A model generated the notes under the pieces. It was not told where the DNA came from, did no database searches, and worked only from the letters and a program-made list of their open reading frames with translations. The translations under genes were made by a program, and so were the position numbers. 64,000 nt of DNA from NCBI RefSeq assembly GCF_028009165.1, contig NC_079243.1, positions 3,224,001 to 3,288,000 of the forward strand, in the 5' to 3' direction. The DNA comes from Akanthomyces muscarius. Lineage: Eukaryota > Ascomycota > Sordariomycetes > Hypocreales > Cordycipitaceae. Within the stretch, counting starts at the first letter, position 1. Every line of letters starts with the position of its first letter. Below, in pieces: positions 33,101-43,153 of the stretch.

Positions 33101-34415
33101 TCTTGAGCTTGTTGAGGAACTCATGCACAAGGCCAATGCCTACATTGCCCAACGTCTGGCGCAAGGATTGCCCGAGAAGGCTCTCCTTCGTCGCCAGTCT
33201 CCCCCCAACCCGCGTCGCCTCCAGACTTTTGCTGAGCGTATGAACGCCCTAGGCAACGATATCGATGCATCGGGAAGCGGTGCTCTGCAGAACAGTCTGT
33301 TCCAAGTCGAAGACTCTGAGCTCCGCCAGGGTATGGAGACTCTGGTTGTCAAGTCGATGCAGCGTGCCAAGTATTTCATTGCGGGCAAGACTCCAAAGCA
33401 GCTGTGGCAGCACTACTGCTTGAACCTGCCTCTTTACACTCACTTCACTAGCCCGACTCGCCGCTATGCCGACATTGTTGTCCATCGCCAGCTTGAGGCT
33501 GTTTTGTCCGAGGGCAAGATTGAGTACACTGAAGAGATGGAGACTCTCGTCAAGACTGTTGAATCGGCCAATACCAAGAAGGAGTCTGCTCAGAACGCCC
33601 AGGAGCAGAGTGTCCACATCGAGGCTTGCCGCAAGATGGATAAGCAGCGCCAGGATACCAACGGCGATCTCATTACCGAGGGTATCGTCGTCTGCGTGTA
33701 CGAGTCTGCTTTCGATGTCCTTATTCCTGAGTGGGGCTTTGAGAAGCGTGTACACTGCGATCAGCTGCCGCTCAAGAAGGCCGAGTTTCGAAAGGAGAAG
33801 CGTATCCTCGAGCTGTACTGGGAGAAGGGTGTGCCAAGCTCCGCTTACGTGCCTGAGGACGAGCGCCCCAAGGCTGCCGCTTCTCAGAGAATGACTAACG
33901 CCATGGCCGCTGCCAAGCAGGCCGAAGCGGCTGCCAAGGCTAGAAAGGAGAGGGACGAGGCTACTCGCAAGCAAACCGAGACCGGCACCATGTCTACCGA
34001 CGATGTCGATGCTCTGTTTGACGATGACGAGGAGGACAACACATCGGACGTTACCGAGGCCATGGCTGGTGCTTCCCTTGGCGACCGCCCTACGCAGAGC
34101 GTTCCTAGCTCGCCCGACCGCTCTGCCTCGGATGCTACCGCTCTTCAACGTGCTCGCTCCGACTCGAGAATGCCCATTACCGACGCTGTCGAGTCGCGCC
34201 TGACCAATAAGGAAAAGTACCTGAAGCTGTTCAAGCTTCGTGAGGAAGATGGCGAGTACATCCAGGATGTGACGGAGATGACAAGGCTGCCCATCATCCT
34301 TAAGACGGATCTCACCAAGAGCCCACCGTAAGTCGACTGACTCCTGGCCGAAAAAAACATGCTAACTCGATACAGCTGCTTGACCATCCGATCCCTCAAC
34401 CCATATGCCCTTTAA
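30186..34415 (+). CDS. SSD1: SSD1/GUL-1 RNA-binding translational regulator (RNB-family pseudonuclease)
   Basis: RNA-binding protein that represses and localises mRNAs for cell-wall proteins, acting under NDR kinases (yeast Cbk1, Neurospora COT-1). Exons 30186-30366, 30469-34327 and 34376-34415 give 1359 residues. Residues 1-370 are disordered, Gln-rich, with six HxRxxS kinase consensus sites (starting at 42, 140, 177, 194, 261, 295) and two FQFP docking motifs (119-122, 221-224). A polyQ run precedes the cold-shock-like domains (LFTPYLPQASLPALL onward), followed by the RNB domain. In its active-site loop TIDFNGGAELGNAVH the D-x-D-D ligands of active RNase II/Dis3 are missing, so nuclease activity is not expected. 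SPTRRYADIVVHRQL is intact. The start is set by MEQQQ; another in-frame start codon lies 27 bases upstream. Confidence 0.96.
31494..31523 (+). repeat. CAG/CAA polyglutamine tract in SSD1
   Basis: Ten consecutive CAG or CAA codons encode a polyglutamine run at the end of the disordered N-terminal region. Length is likely to vary between strains. Confidence 0.85.
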
Positions 34416-35175
34416 AATGATGTGCGGATATAATCGAAGAAGTGACGCAAGAGCTTGGCGGCGGATCAAAATCATTGTAGTTTGAATTAGCATGTCTTTA
34501 CAGACCATGTTGCACTAATGTTTTATAAATATTGCACTCTGTCAATGGCTATGTGGGAAGCAGTGCACATGCAAATATGGGCGCAACGATGCCAAAGCAC
34601 ACCAAAAGATGAATATAATATTGCCAATTAAAATTGTTTAAATACTTGCGGCTGCCAATTTGTCACGATCTATTTAGGTAGTGAATTGACTTATGTCAAG
34701 TCTAGCCCACGTTGATCCTACTCTCACTGCCATATTCTGTGTCGATATTGCGGTATTTGGCAGCTTCGACATATGTCCGGTCGTCAATCATGCCAACGAG
34801 CAAACCATGTCAAGAAACTAAATCATGTTAAAGAGAATTTCATGTCAGTGAGTCTTGATCCACGTGGAGACTGCCCATGTGACAGCCCGCCAGGCTCGCG
34901 TCGCACTAGCTATACTAGCGGGCTAATGATGTAGTAAGGCGCGACACTTCACGATCAGGCATACTTGGACCAACGCCACAGGGCTGCCTAGCAGCGTCAT
35001 AAATTCAATTTTGGACAGGCTTAGAGACTTTTCATTACTTTATTGAACGAATCAGAGGCAATTTTATAGATCGGTATTGTTGCCTGCGGCTCGCAGCCAT
35101 GGTTGAATAAAGACAGCTCCGTAGCCAGTCGCAACGAGCGTCGCAAAGTTTGACCAACTCTCGGGAAACCCCAAC
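34416..35175. other. Intergenic SSD1 / DNA ligase
   Basis: About 760 bases, AT-rich in the first half (SSD1 3' UTR) and probably promoter in the second. No additional feature was found. Confidence 0.5.
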
Positions 35176-38100
35176 ATGCCACTTCCGTTCTCGGCCGTCT
35201 GCGATTTGCTCGAGCACTCGTACCGGCTATGCCAGTCCCGCAAGAGAAACGTCGCCGCGGTGCACACGTGGTTTCGCCGGCACCGCACTGCCGTCGACGC
35301 GCACGATACGGACCTGGCGGCGCTGCTGTCGACGCTGCTGCCGGAGAAGCGCACCGACCGGGTGTACTGCATCCAGACGCCGACGCTGGAGAGGATCATC
35401 GGTCGAGCGCTCATGCTCGGCGCTTCCAGGATGCTGGAGCTGACGACGTACAAGCGGCCGGGTGCGGGAGTCGATTTGGCAGATTGCGTGGAGAGGATTC
35501 TCTCCGTGACTGTGAGTTTTTTCCTTTGTCGTAAATATCAGGATTCGAGAGAAACTTACCTTTTGGGGGGAATAGCCGAACGCTGTGCAAGAGGACCGGT
35601 GTCAAGTCACCGTGGAAGAAGTAGACCAGTTGCTTCACGGCCTGGCCGCGCGCATCCGATGGAGCGCCCCGGCGATCCGGCAGTCCAGCGCCTCCATGTC
35701 GCATCAGAGCCGCGGCGACCTGGAATCCGTCTACAGACGCCTCTCCCCGCGCGACGCCAAGTGGTTCACGCGGCTTGTCCTGAAGGACTACCAGCCGCTC
35801 ATCTTTGACGCGCAGCTGCTCTACCGCTCCTGCGACCCGGTGCTGCCGTGCATTCTCCAGATTCGCGACGACTTTACCGAAGCGCTGGATGCGATTTCCG
35901 CCGCGCGCGGGTCATTACTGCCGATGACGGCAGCGGCGGGGGGCCCTGGGGCGCTGAGTGCACGGAGGGTGCTGGCGACGATTAAGCCGAAGCTGGGTGT
36001 GAAAGTTGGGAGACAGCAGTGGCACAAAGGACGGAGTATCAAGCATTGCATTGATATCGGTACCGGGCGGATGAGCGTGGAGAGGAAAATGGATGGCGAG
36101 TACTGTCAGATTCATGTGGATATGAGTAGACCGAAAAAGAAGGTGCAGATATTCTCCAAAAGCGGCAAAGACAGCACGGAAGATCGAGAGAGGGTTATAC
36201 CGTGAGTACTGGTTGTTTGATGTGTTGAGGAACGAGGATGCTGACTGGTACAGCGCGATTGAGAGAGCGCTCAGGCTTAATACGAATGAGTGCGGGTTTC
36301 AAAAAGCTTGTATACTAGAAGGCGAGCTGGTTGTGTACAATGACTTGGTAAGTGGATGAGGATTGCGCAGTGATGCGAGCTAATGATATTAGGAAAACAC
36401 GATAATGCCATTTCATAAAATCCGTGGCCATGTTACTCGTCGAGGACGGTATTTGAATACGGAGCAAGACTCACAGTCAGTACTTCATTATGTCCTGGAG
36501 AGTCTTGGCTAATAATTTAGACCAAATCCGTATGAGCATCTGTTGATGGTTTACTACGACATTTTCCTGCTGGATGACCAGTCCCTTATGGACGTGGTAC
36601 ACTCAGAGCGATTCAAGCTTCTTGAGAAGGTCATCCACTGCGAGCGTGGTATTGCCGTACTGGTACAAAGAGAAATACTTGACTTTCGTCATTCCATGGC
36701 TGCATCGGCTCTGCGAAAGGCCTTTGCCAAGGTCGTCATTGAGAGAGGTGAGGGGCTTGTCCTGAAGCCTGATGAGCCATACATCATCATCGGCGACAAT
36801 GGACAAACCACGTCGTGTCGTTGCATCAAGCTGAAGAAGGAATATATTGGGGCGTTTGGCGATGTAGGCGACTTTGCGATAGTGGGTGCTGGTTTTCATG
36901 CTGCCAGGGCCAAGGCATACCGTATACCGAACCTCAAGTGGACGCACTTCTACGTCGGGTGTTTGAACAATAAAGAAGAAGTCAGGCGTTGGGACCACAG
37001 ACCCGAGTTTACCGTCGTCTGCGCTGTTGAGCTCTCCGAGGCTCTTTTGCGATCATTTCTCGCACTCGGCGAGCTCTCAGCCGTGCCGCGTGCGGAGAAC
37101 ACGTCCACCAAGCTGACCATACCAGCAGGCATCCAGTGTCCCGTGGGCTTGACCGTCGCGTTTACGAACCCTATGGTTGTGGATCTACGCTGCTTCAGCT
37201 TTGACAAGCCGGGCAATATTGGCTTCTGGACGCCGCGCTTCCCCGCCGTCACCAAGCTGCACACTGACCGGGACTACACGGACGTTGTGACGTTTGACGA
37301 GCTGCAGGCCCTGGCCATAGAGGCCGTGGAGAAGCCGGAGCTGGAGGACAGCCAGGAGAACCTGCGCTGGATTGCAAAGCTGGAGGGCGCCGACCCACGG
37401 GGCATCGCGGTGGACGCGGTGAGCCAGGCGACGGCGAGCACGATGCCGACGCCGTCACCGGCCAAGATGACGCAGAGCACGGCGTCGGCGGGTAGCCAGT
37501 CGTCCAAGGCGGCAACGGAGATGAGCCGCCACAGCCACCACGCGACCTTGACAGAGACGATTCGTGAAGAAAATGTGCAGAGAGATGCGTCCATCTCCAT
37601 TATATCGATTTCCACGTCTTCGGCGACCGAGGAACTGTCCCCGCAAAAGACGGCAATATTTGCCCCGGCGAAACGGGCCCAGGACGTGCGCTCTTCGGAG
37701 CAGAGCCTCAAACGCGCATGCAGGGCAAGCTTACGAGACAGCTCCGTCCTGCCGATTGCGTCGCCGCGGACGCCACTGGGGATCATTGACGTCAACGTCT
37801 CGTACGGTGACTCCCAGTCGGCTGATGGCCTAGACAGCCAAGCCACGGTGAAGCTGGAGCCGCGCAGGGCCGAAACAGCTGAGCATGACGTTATTGAGAT
37901 TTTGAGCTCGGATGCAGAGGAGGATGAACCGACGCAGGAGATGGACAGCCAGAGACGCTTCCCAGCACCGGCTGTCCCCATGACGGTTTCATCTCAGGGC
38001 GAGAAGGCACAGAGGCTACGATGCAAGCACGTAGGCGATGAATGCGGATTCGTCGGAAAGACGTTGCTCCTGTCGAGCCCGGCGCTGCTGCATCTCGCCG

Positions 38101-38441
38101 AACTGACGAGCCTGTTCCACGAGCACGGCGTGGACGTGCCGCGCGTCGTCCCATGCATCGAGACATGGTGGAAGACGCAGCGGAAGCAGAAGCAGGAGCA
38201 GAAGCAGAGTCGCGTGCTGCTGCTGCTCGTTGATAGCGTGCACCACGGCGCCGAGACCTCAGCCCTCATCGCAAGGCTGAATGCGGCGCGCAGGGACGAC
38301 GTTGGGCTGCGGGACTGCATCACCGTGTACGACTGGCGTGTGCTGAAGCATGTGTCGATTGCGGAGGATGCGCGGATTACGAAAAAGTACTATGATGGGT
38401 TTCAGGATCCGTGGCGGCGGTGGTATTGTGGGCTGGTGTAG
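35176..38441 (+). CDS. ATP-dependent DNA ligase, ligase-IV-like, with C-terminal BRCT-like region
   Basis: Predicted nick- or end-sealing ligase. Exons 35176-35511, 35576-36201, 36254-36347, 36393-36475 and 36521-38441 join in frame to 1019 residues. Residues 1-250 match the all-helical DNA-binding domain; the nucleotidyltransferase domain has motif I ERKMDGEY with Lys283 as the AMP-accepting residue, ILEGELVVYND (motif III region), GEGLVLKP (motif IV) and CRCIKLKKEYI (motif V); the OB-fold follows. Residues about 660-840 are Ser/Thr-rich and disordered. The last 130 residues (from HVGDECGFVGKTLLLS to VYDWRVLKHVSI) have a BRCT-like pattern. Classical LIG4 has two BRCTs; only one degenerate unit is visible, so this may be a fungal LIG4 paralogue rather than MUS-53/Dnl4 itself. 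Confidence 0.82.
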
Positions 38442-38635
38442 ACTGTTTTGTACTTTTGGGTATTATGCATTGCATGGTGTTATTATGGTGGTTTACGTTT
38501 TGAATAGAACATACATTGGGGCGTGCCAGAATACAACGAATGGGCTGTTTCCGGCATGCTAGGCTTTTTCTTCCTTTTTGTATAGATCAAACAAACATTT
38601 GTGGCCTTTTTGAATGCAAAAGTTTGTTCTGGCTG

Positions 38636-39972
38636 CTAGGCTTTGTCTCCCTCCTTGTATAGATCGCCGTACGTCTCCGCCAGTCGCATCCGCAGATGCT
38701 CATCCGCGCGCATCACTTTCCGCTCCGCATACGGATTCGTGCTCTGCCCGCGCGGCACAAAGCTCCTGACGCGCTCGCTCGGGACGACGCCGAGCTGCGT
38801 GCTCGGTGATGGGCTCGAGAAGAAGGCCATCGAGTACCGTGGCTCCGCTGCGCTCTCGCCCTGCACTACCTCGCCGCCAAACACGACCCGGTGCACGGTG
38901 CTGCGCAGCAGGCCGTTGGTCCAGTACGAGAGAAGGTCGCCAATGTTGACGAGGATGGGCGGGCTTGGGTCGTGTTCCGTGCCCGGCGGGTGCACGGGGA
39001 CGGGCGCCCAGGTGAGGCCGTCGCGGGATTGCACCTCCAGACCGGCCTGCCCACGGAGGCGGAAGAGCAAGGTGAGGGAGCCATAGTCGGAGTGGGCGCC
39101 GGCGCGCATGTCCGATGCGGAGTGGACGGTGCTGGTGGGGGGAGGGTAGCGAAGGAGGCGCAGGATGGTGTCGCATTCGTCGCCGGGCTTGACCTCGTGC
39201 GCGCGGGCGAAGAAGTCGCCGACCTAGGAGAGGGACTTGGGTGAGAAGAACGAAAGGTAGAGGGAGGACTGAGAGGACGTACGCCGAGGCCGTTGCCGAT
39301 GAGAAGCAGGAGTTTGGTGCACATGGCAGTGCAGGCATCGCGGAACGCCTCGAGGCGGGCTTGGTCGGCGACGATGGTGGGCGGAAGTGGTTGTTGAGGC
39401 TCGCCATCTTTGAATAGGCCAATGTTGAATACTCTTGTAGGCGTTAGCATGATGCTATGGATCTCGATGATGGATTGTATTTGCATGACGGCTTGGATCC
39501 CTTTGATAACTTGGATCTATTTGATAGCTTGGGTTGTGTGGTTGCTTTGATCCGGATGGTGTAGACACGTACTCTTTGAAGTCTCCCACCTGAAGAAAGT
39601 GGTCAGCACGAGGCCTGAGAAGGGCAGGTCCGGTTCAACGTACTTTTTGTGTTCTGGGATCTAGTGTCTCTGAGTGTAGGCCGCCCCAGCCGCGGTTATT
39701 TGTCTGGATCGCGCAGGCGACCTTTTCCTCCACCGGCGCACCAAACAACTTCTTTGACTGGCATATTGTTAGCTCGGGAAAGAGGTTGGTTGGTATTGCA
39801 GGCCTGTACAAACCAATGCAAAGGCTTCATCGATCTGTTCTGCGGAAATGTCTTGGCCGAGGTTTCGAATGTAGATGAAGCCATGCTCCTCGGCCGCATC
39901 GACGAGCTGTTTGCCAGTGGTGGCCTCGTCCGCCGAGTTGATGTCAATGATTGGGATACCAGACTGCGCCAT
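38636..39972 (-). CDS. 2-oxoglutarate/Fe(II)-dependent oxygenase (isopenicillin-N-synthase-like)
   Basis: Non-haem iron oxygenase of the DIOX-N/IPNS-like class; substrate unknown. Exons 39972-39814, 39757-39644, 39589-39573, 39433-39283 and 39223-38636 join in frame to 342 residues, normal length. The third exon is only 17 bases. Seen: IPIIDINS at the N-terminus, NNRGWGGLHSETLDP and GDFKEVFNIG (typical of this fungal subgroup), then AGAHSDYGSLTLL with the HxD metal ligands, TVHRVVF with the distal His, and RYSMAFF with the RxS 2-oxoglutarate site. The first intron has a weak gtttgt donor but is demanded by homology-like continuity. Such enzymes occur in both primary and secondary metabolism; no biosynthetic cluster surrounds it. 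Confidence 0.88.
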
Positions 39973-40522
39973 GTTGTGTCATACAGCGGTATATGGTACT
40001 TATTATACAAGACGAAAAGCTCAAACAAGAAAGATATGAAGAGACAGGCTGTTGAAAATAGCTAGAATTTGGCTCGTGGCGCTGATGGCTGATAAACGAT
40101 GGAGGAGCAGGTGGCGGAAGGAAGCGATAAATGGCGGGGTGCTGGTGCTGGAGATAAGCTACGGGTTAAATTGGTCCCTCGTTGGCGGCAAGCTTTCTAT
40201 GGCGCGCCATAACTGGCAGCTTGCATCGTAAACACCATAAATCAGAAAAAAATGGATAAAAGCGTTAGAGATGGGCAAATTGATAGACGTAAGCAAAGCT
40301 ATAGTTGCCCAGAGTGGCAGTGTCACTTAGGTTGCACGGCTGCCTAGAGGTGAGGGGTATCTAGTTGCCCAAGTGCAGCATGGTTACTCATGCATCACCA
40401 CAACAGTAAAGTCCAGTGTTAACAAAACTGTTACTTTTAACCATTTCTGACGTCGTATTGGCTTTTATCTGTCACAACAGGTTATTTCATTTCGTCTCGT
40501 GCCATATTGACTCTCCAAGAAC
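39973..40522. other. Divergent promoter, oxygenase / F-box gene
   Basis: A 550-base spacer between two divergent starts, which could share control elements. No specific motif could be assigned with confidence. Confidence 0.45.
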
Positions 40523-42217
40523 ATGATGAATTCTACCCAACAACTTGATGGCATGCCTACGGAGCTGCTGGAGCAGATATTCGGCCATTTCGCCGAGTCG
40601 CAACTCAAAGACCTCCACACGCTCGACGATTGGAAACAGGGGCACAAATCCCCTTGGAGGGAGTGCAGCAATGTTCTACAAAGCCTGCGTCTTGTCTGCC
40701 GCCGTTTCCACGACTTGACCTCGCCGATGCTTTTCTCCTACTTGTCCATCTCTGTGGAGCAAAGCTCGGTTGAGAAGGCAGACAAGGTTTCGAAGCAGCC
40801 TCACCTTGCATCATGTATTCGCGGCGTAATCATACATGCAGGTCTATACGACCTTCGAATGCTCGACAGTCTGGACCAGCATTCAAATCGCATCAGCTCG
40901 GAACTAGCCGACTTCTTGAAGCTACTTAGTGGTAAATTGACTTACATGGAATATCCCGAGAAATACCATGAGAGGGTTAGAGTCGCGGCTATGGAAAAGA
41001 ACCTTGAAAAGCTATTCGAGACATGGGGCCAGTCAGCCAAAATCCCCGGCGTGGGCTACCTTGACCTAGAAACTCCCAACATCGGACACAAAAGCGACAC
41101 GCTACATCCTGATGCACCTCGCTACCGCAAGATCTTGGAAGACGGATACAAAGTTTTCAAAGAATGCATGACACAGGGGCGCCAGTATCTGAAGACGGGT
41201 GCATTTGCCAGTGATCTTGTGGCATGTCTGGTGCGGCTCCCACATCTGGAAACGGTGGAGATGGACGCGCAGCGGAGAGCGCCGATGGACCCCGGAGACG
41301 TTCTTGAGGGTAATGACCTCGAAGCACTGGGTCGCTTCGTTGAATCCGGGCTCCAGGGAGCGTGGAAGGCACCCGAATCGTTCCGCGACGTCTACTTCGC
41401 CCCCATCATGACGACTCTACCCGCCAAGCTCTGCGACGCAGGGATACGGCTCCGGACTCTGCGGCTCAGCATGTTCCCCTTTACCCGTCTCCTCTCGGAG
41501 AATGGCACAGGTGACTCGTACAGGTTACCTGACCAGGAGACGTCAATGAAGAGCTTGACAGACGCGATAAGGACGCTAGAGTCCGTGACCGTCAATATGT
41601 ACTATGAGACGGATCCATACTGGAAAGAGTTCGCAGACGATTTTTTGCGTGCGGTGCTCAGCAGCCCAGCTTTGCGCGAGCTGGAGATGTTTGTGCCGCT
41701 GCCGGCAAGGGCGTTTGGCAGACAAGCCCTGGAAACGACAGCATACAGTGTTGGCCGGCTCTTGTCGGCGTGGTCGCCCGAGCGCCTCCGCCGTGTGCGT
41801 CTGGAGAACTTGATCCTGCAGGAAGCCACCCTCTCGAGCATACTGATCAGGTGTCACAATGTTTGGCTGGACGGTGTTTATCTGCGAGACGGCCTCTGGG
41901 CCAATGTCGTGGACAAGGTCATAGAGGCGCGGTCGTCGGAAAAGCGACTGGACCAGCGCAGCATACATCTGCGTCACATTAGAGGCGGGGAGATGGGCCA
42001 CATTCTCTTGTGCGAGCAAATGACGGCGACTGAAGAGCGGGAATATGAAAACATGGGCTACGGTGGGACGGAGCCGGTCGTGCTGATGATGGCAGAGGAA
42101 TATCTGCGGGGGAGTGGGAAAGTGCAGAGAAATCCATTCCGGGAGCATAAGAATAATGCGTCTTATTTCAGGTGCAGGAGGCCAGTGATCCCCTCTTGGA
42201 AGGATGATGTAGCATAA
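40523..42217 (+). CDS. F-box protein
   Basis: Predicted substrate-recognition subunit of an SCF-type ubiquitin ligase. The single exon encodes 564 residues. The F-box is at the N-terminus: LDGMPTELLEQIFGHFAES, then, after a short insertion, VLQSLRLVCRRFHDLTSPMLF, the usual LP-ELL-I and LR-VCR-F pattern. The rest is helical with Leu-rich segments (LRTLRLSMFPFTRLL, LRELEMFVPLPARAF, RLRRVRLENLILQEATLSSIL) that may form irregular leucine-rich repeats, common in fungal F-box families. Target unknown. The second Met at 40526 is an equally possible start. Confidence 0.8.
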   Translation: MMNSTQQLDGMPTELLEQIFGHFAESQLKDLHTLDDWKQGHKSPWRECSNVLQSLRLVCRRFHDLTSPMLFSYLSISVEQSSVEKADKVSKQPHLASCIRGVIIHAGLYDLRMLDSLDQHSNRISSELADFLKLLSGKLTYMEYPEKYHERVRVAAMEKNLEKLFETWGQSAKIPGVGYLDLETPNIGHKSDTLHPDAPRYRKILEDGYKVFKECMTQGRQYLKTGAFASDLVACLVRLPHLETVEMDAQRRAPMDPGDVLEGNDLEALGRFVESGLQGAWKAPESFRDVYFAPIMTTLPAKLCDAGIRLRTLRLSMFPFTRLLSENGTGDSYRLPDQETSMKSLTDAIRTLESVTVNMYYETDPYWKEFADDFLRAVLSSPALRELEMFVPLPARAFGRQALETTAYSVGRLLSAWSPERLRRVRLENLILQEATLSSILIRCHNVWLDGVYLRDGLWANVVDKVIEARSSEKRLDQRSIHLRHIRGGEMGHILLCEQMTATEEREYENMGYGGTEPVVLMMAEEYLRGSGKVQRNPFREHKNNASYFRCRRPVIPSWKDDVA

Positions 42218-43153
42218 ACTAGAATCTAGCTTGAAACTTTTGCTGATTTTTGATTATTTTACTTTAAGCAAGCTTTTTCCTTCTTCTATGGTCCTGTTGT
42301 TAGTGCTGAGAGTGTGCGTCTGTCTGAGGGCGTGTTTGCGAGCATGTCCTCATGCCTGCGACTTTCCTAAGGTGTAATGTGATTTTGCATTAGATTATAC
42401 GAGTCTTCAATATTTCTTTGCCAATTGTTTCTTTTCTTTTTATCTGTAATTGTCTTCTCGTCGAGAGACCTGTATTGGTATTCGTCCCTCATCTTGTACA
42501 GTCTCTAGCCCAGTGCGAGTCTGCAGGTGCACTGTGGTTGACCCGCTAACAGGTCCCCTAAAGTTTGCCGAGTCCACTGCTGGCCTCCACTGTATCACAG
42601 CTGCGGTGTGGGCCTGTTTGGCACCAACAGGCTACCTACAGCGCTGGACCTGTTCGTTTGCCGCCCCTCCATCACACGCGCGCCTTTGAGAATGGCCCGC
42701 TCGTTTTTCCGACCCTTCTTCTTTCCTAGCTACGGCAGTCAACATACGGGCAAGTTTCCCTCGCCAACCTCCTCCTAGCGGCAAGCGAGTGTGTCATCCC
42801 GCCGCAGCAACCATCCAAGTTACCGTGGTTTGCACCCTTGTGGCTTTTTTCTTGTTTGTTGTACCTCCTCGCCAGGCCGTTCCTCGCAGCGACAGGTCTC
42901 TGTGCTAGTGTTTGAACTGACTGACCCGACTTCCACAGTACATAAACGGCCGCCCCCCTCCAACTTCCACGATCCTCCCAAGCAAGCCATTGCCCGGCAC
43001 ACGACGCTTTTTGCAACTCGTTTTCGGTCGAACTTTGCGATTTATCGCTCTGTGCTACTTCGTCGGTTCTTTCTGCAGCTCACGCGCCACCCACGGTGCT
43101 ATTCGTCTTTTGCGAGAATATAGCTCCAGCCTAGTCGCGACACACCGCACAAC
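42218..43153. other. MKT1 upstream region
   Basis: About 930 bases between the F-box 3' end and MKT1. T/C-rich from 42660 onward, as expected of a leader. Several short open frames overlap here; none has protein features. Confidence 0.45.
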
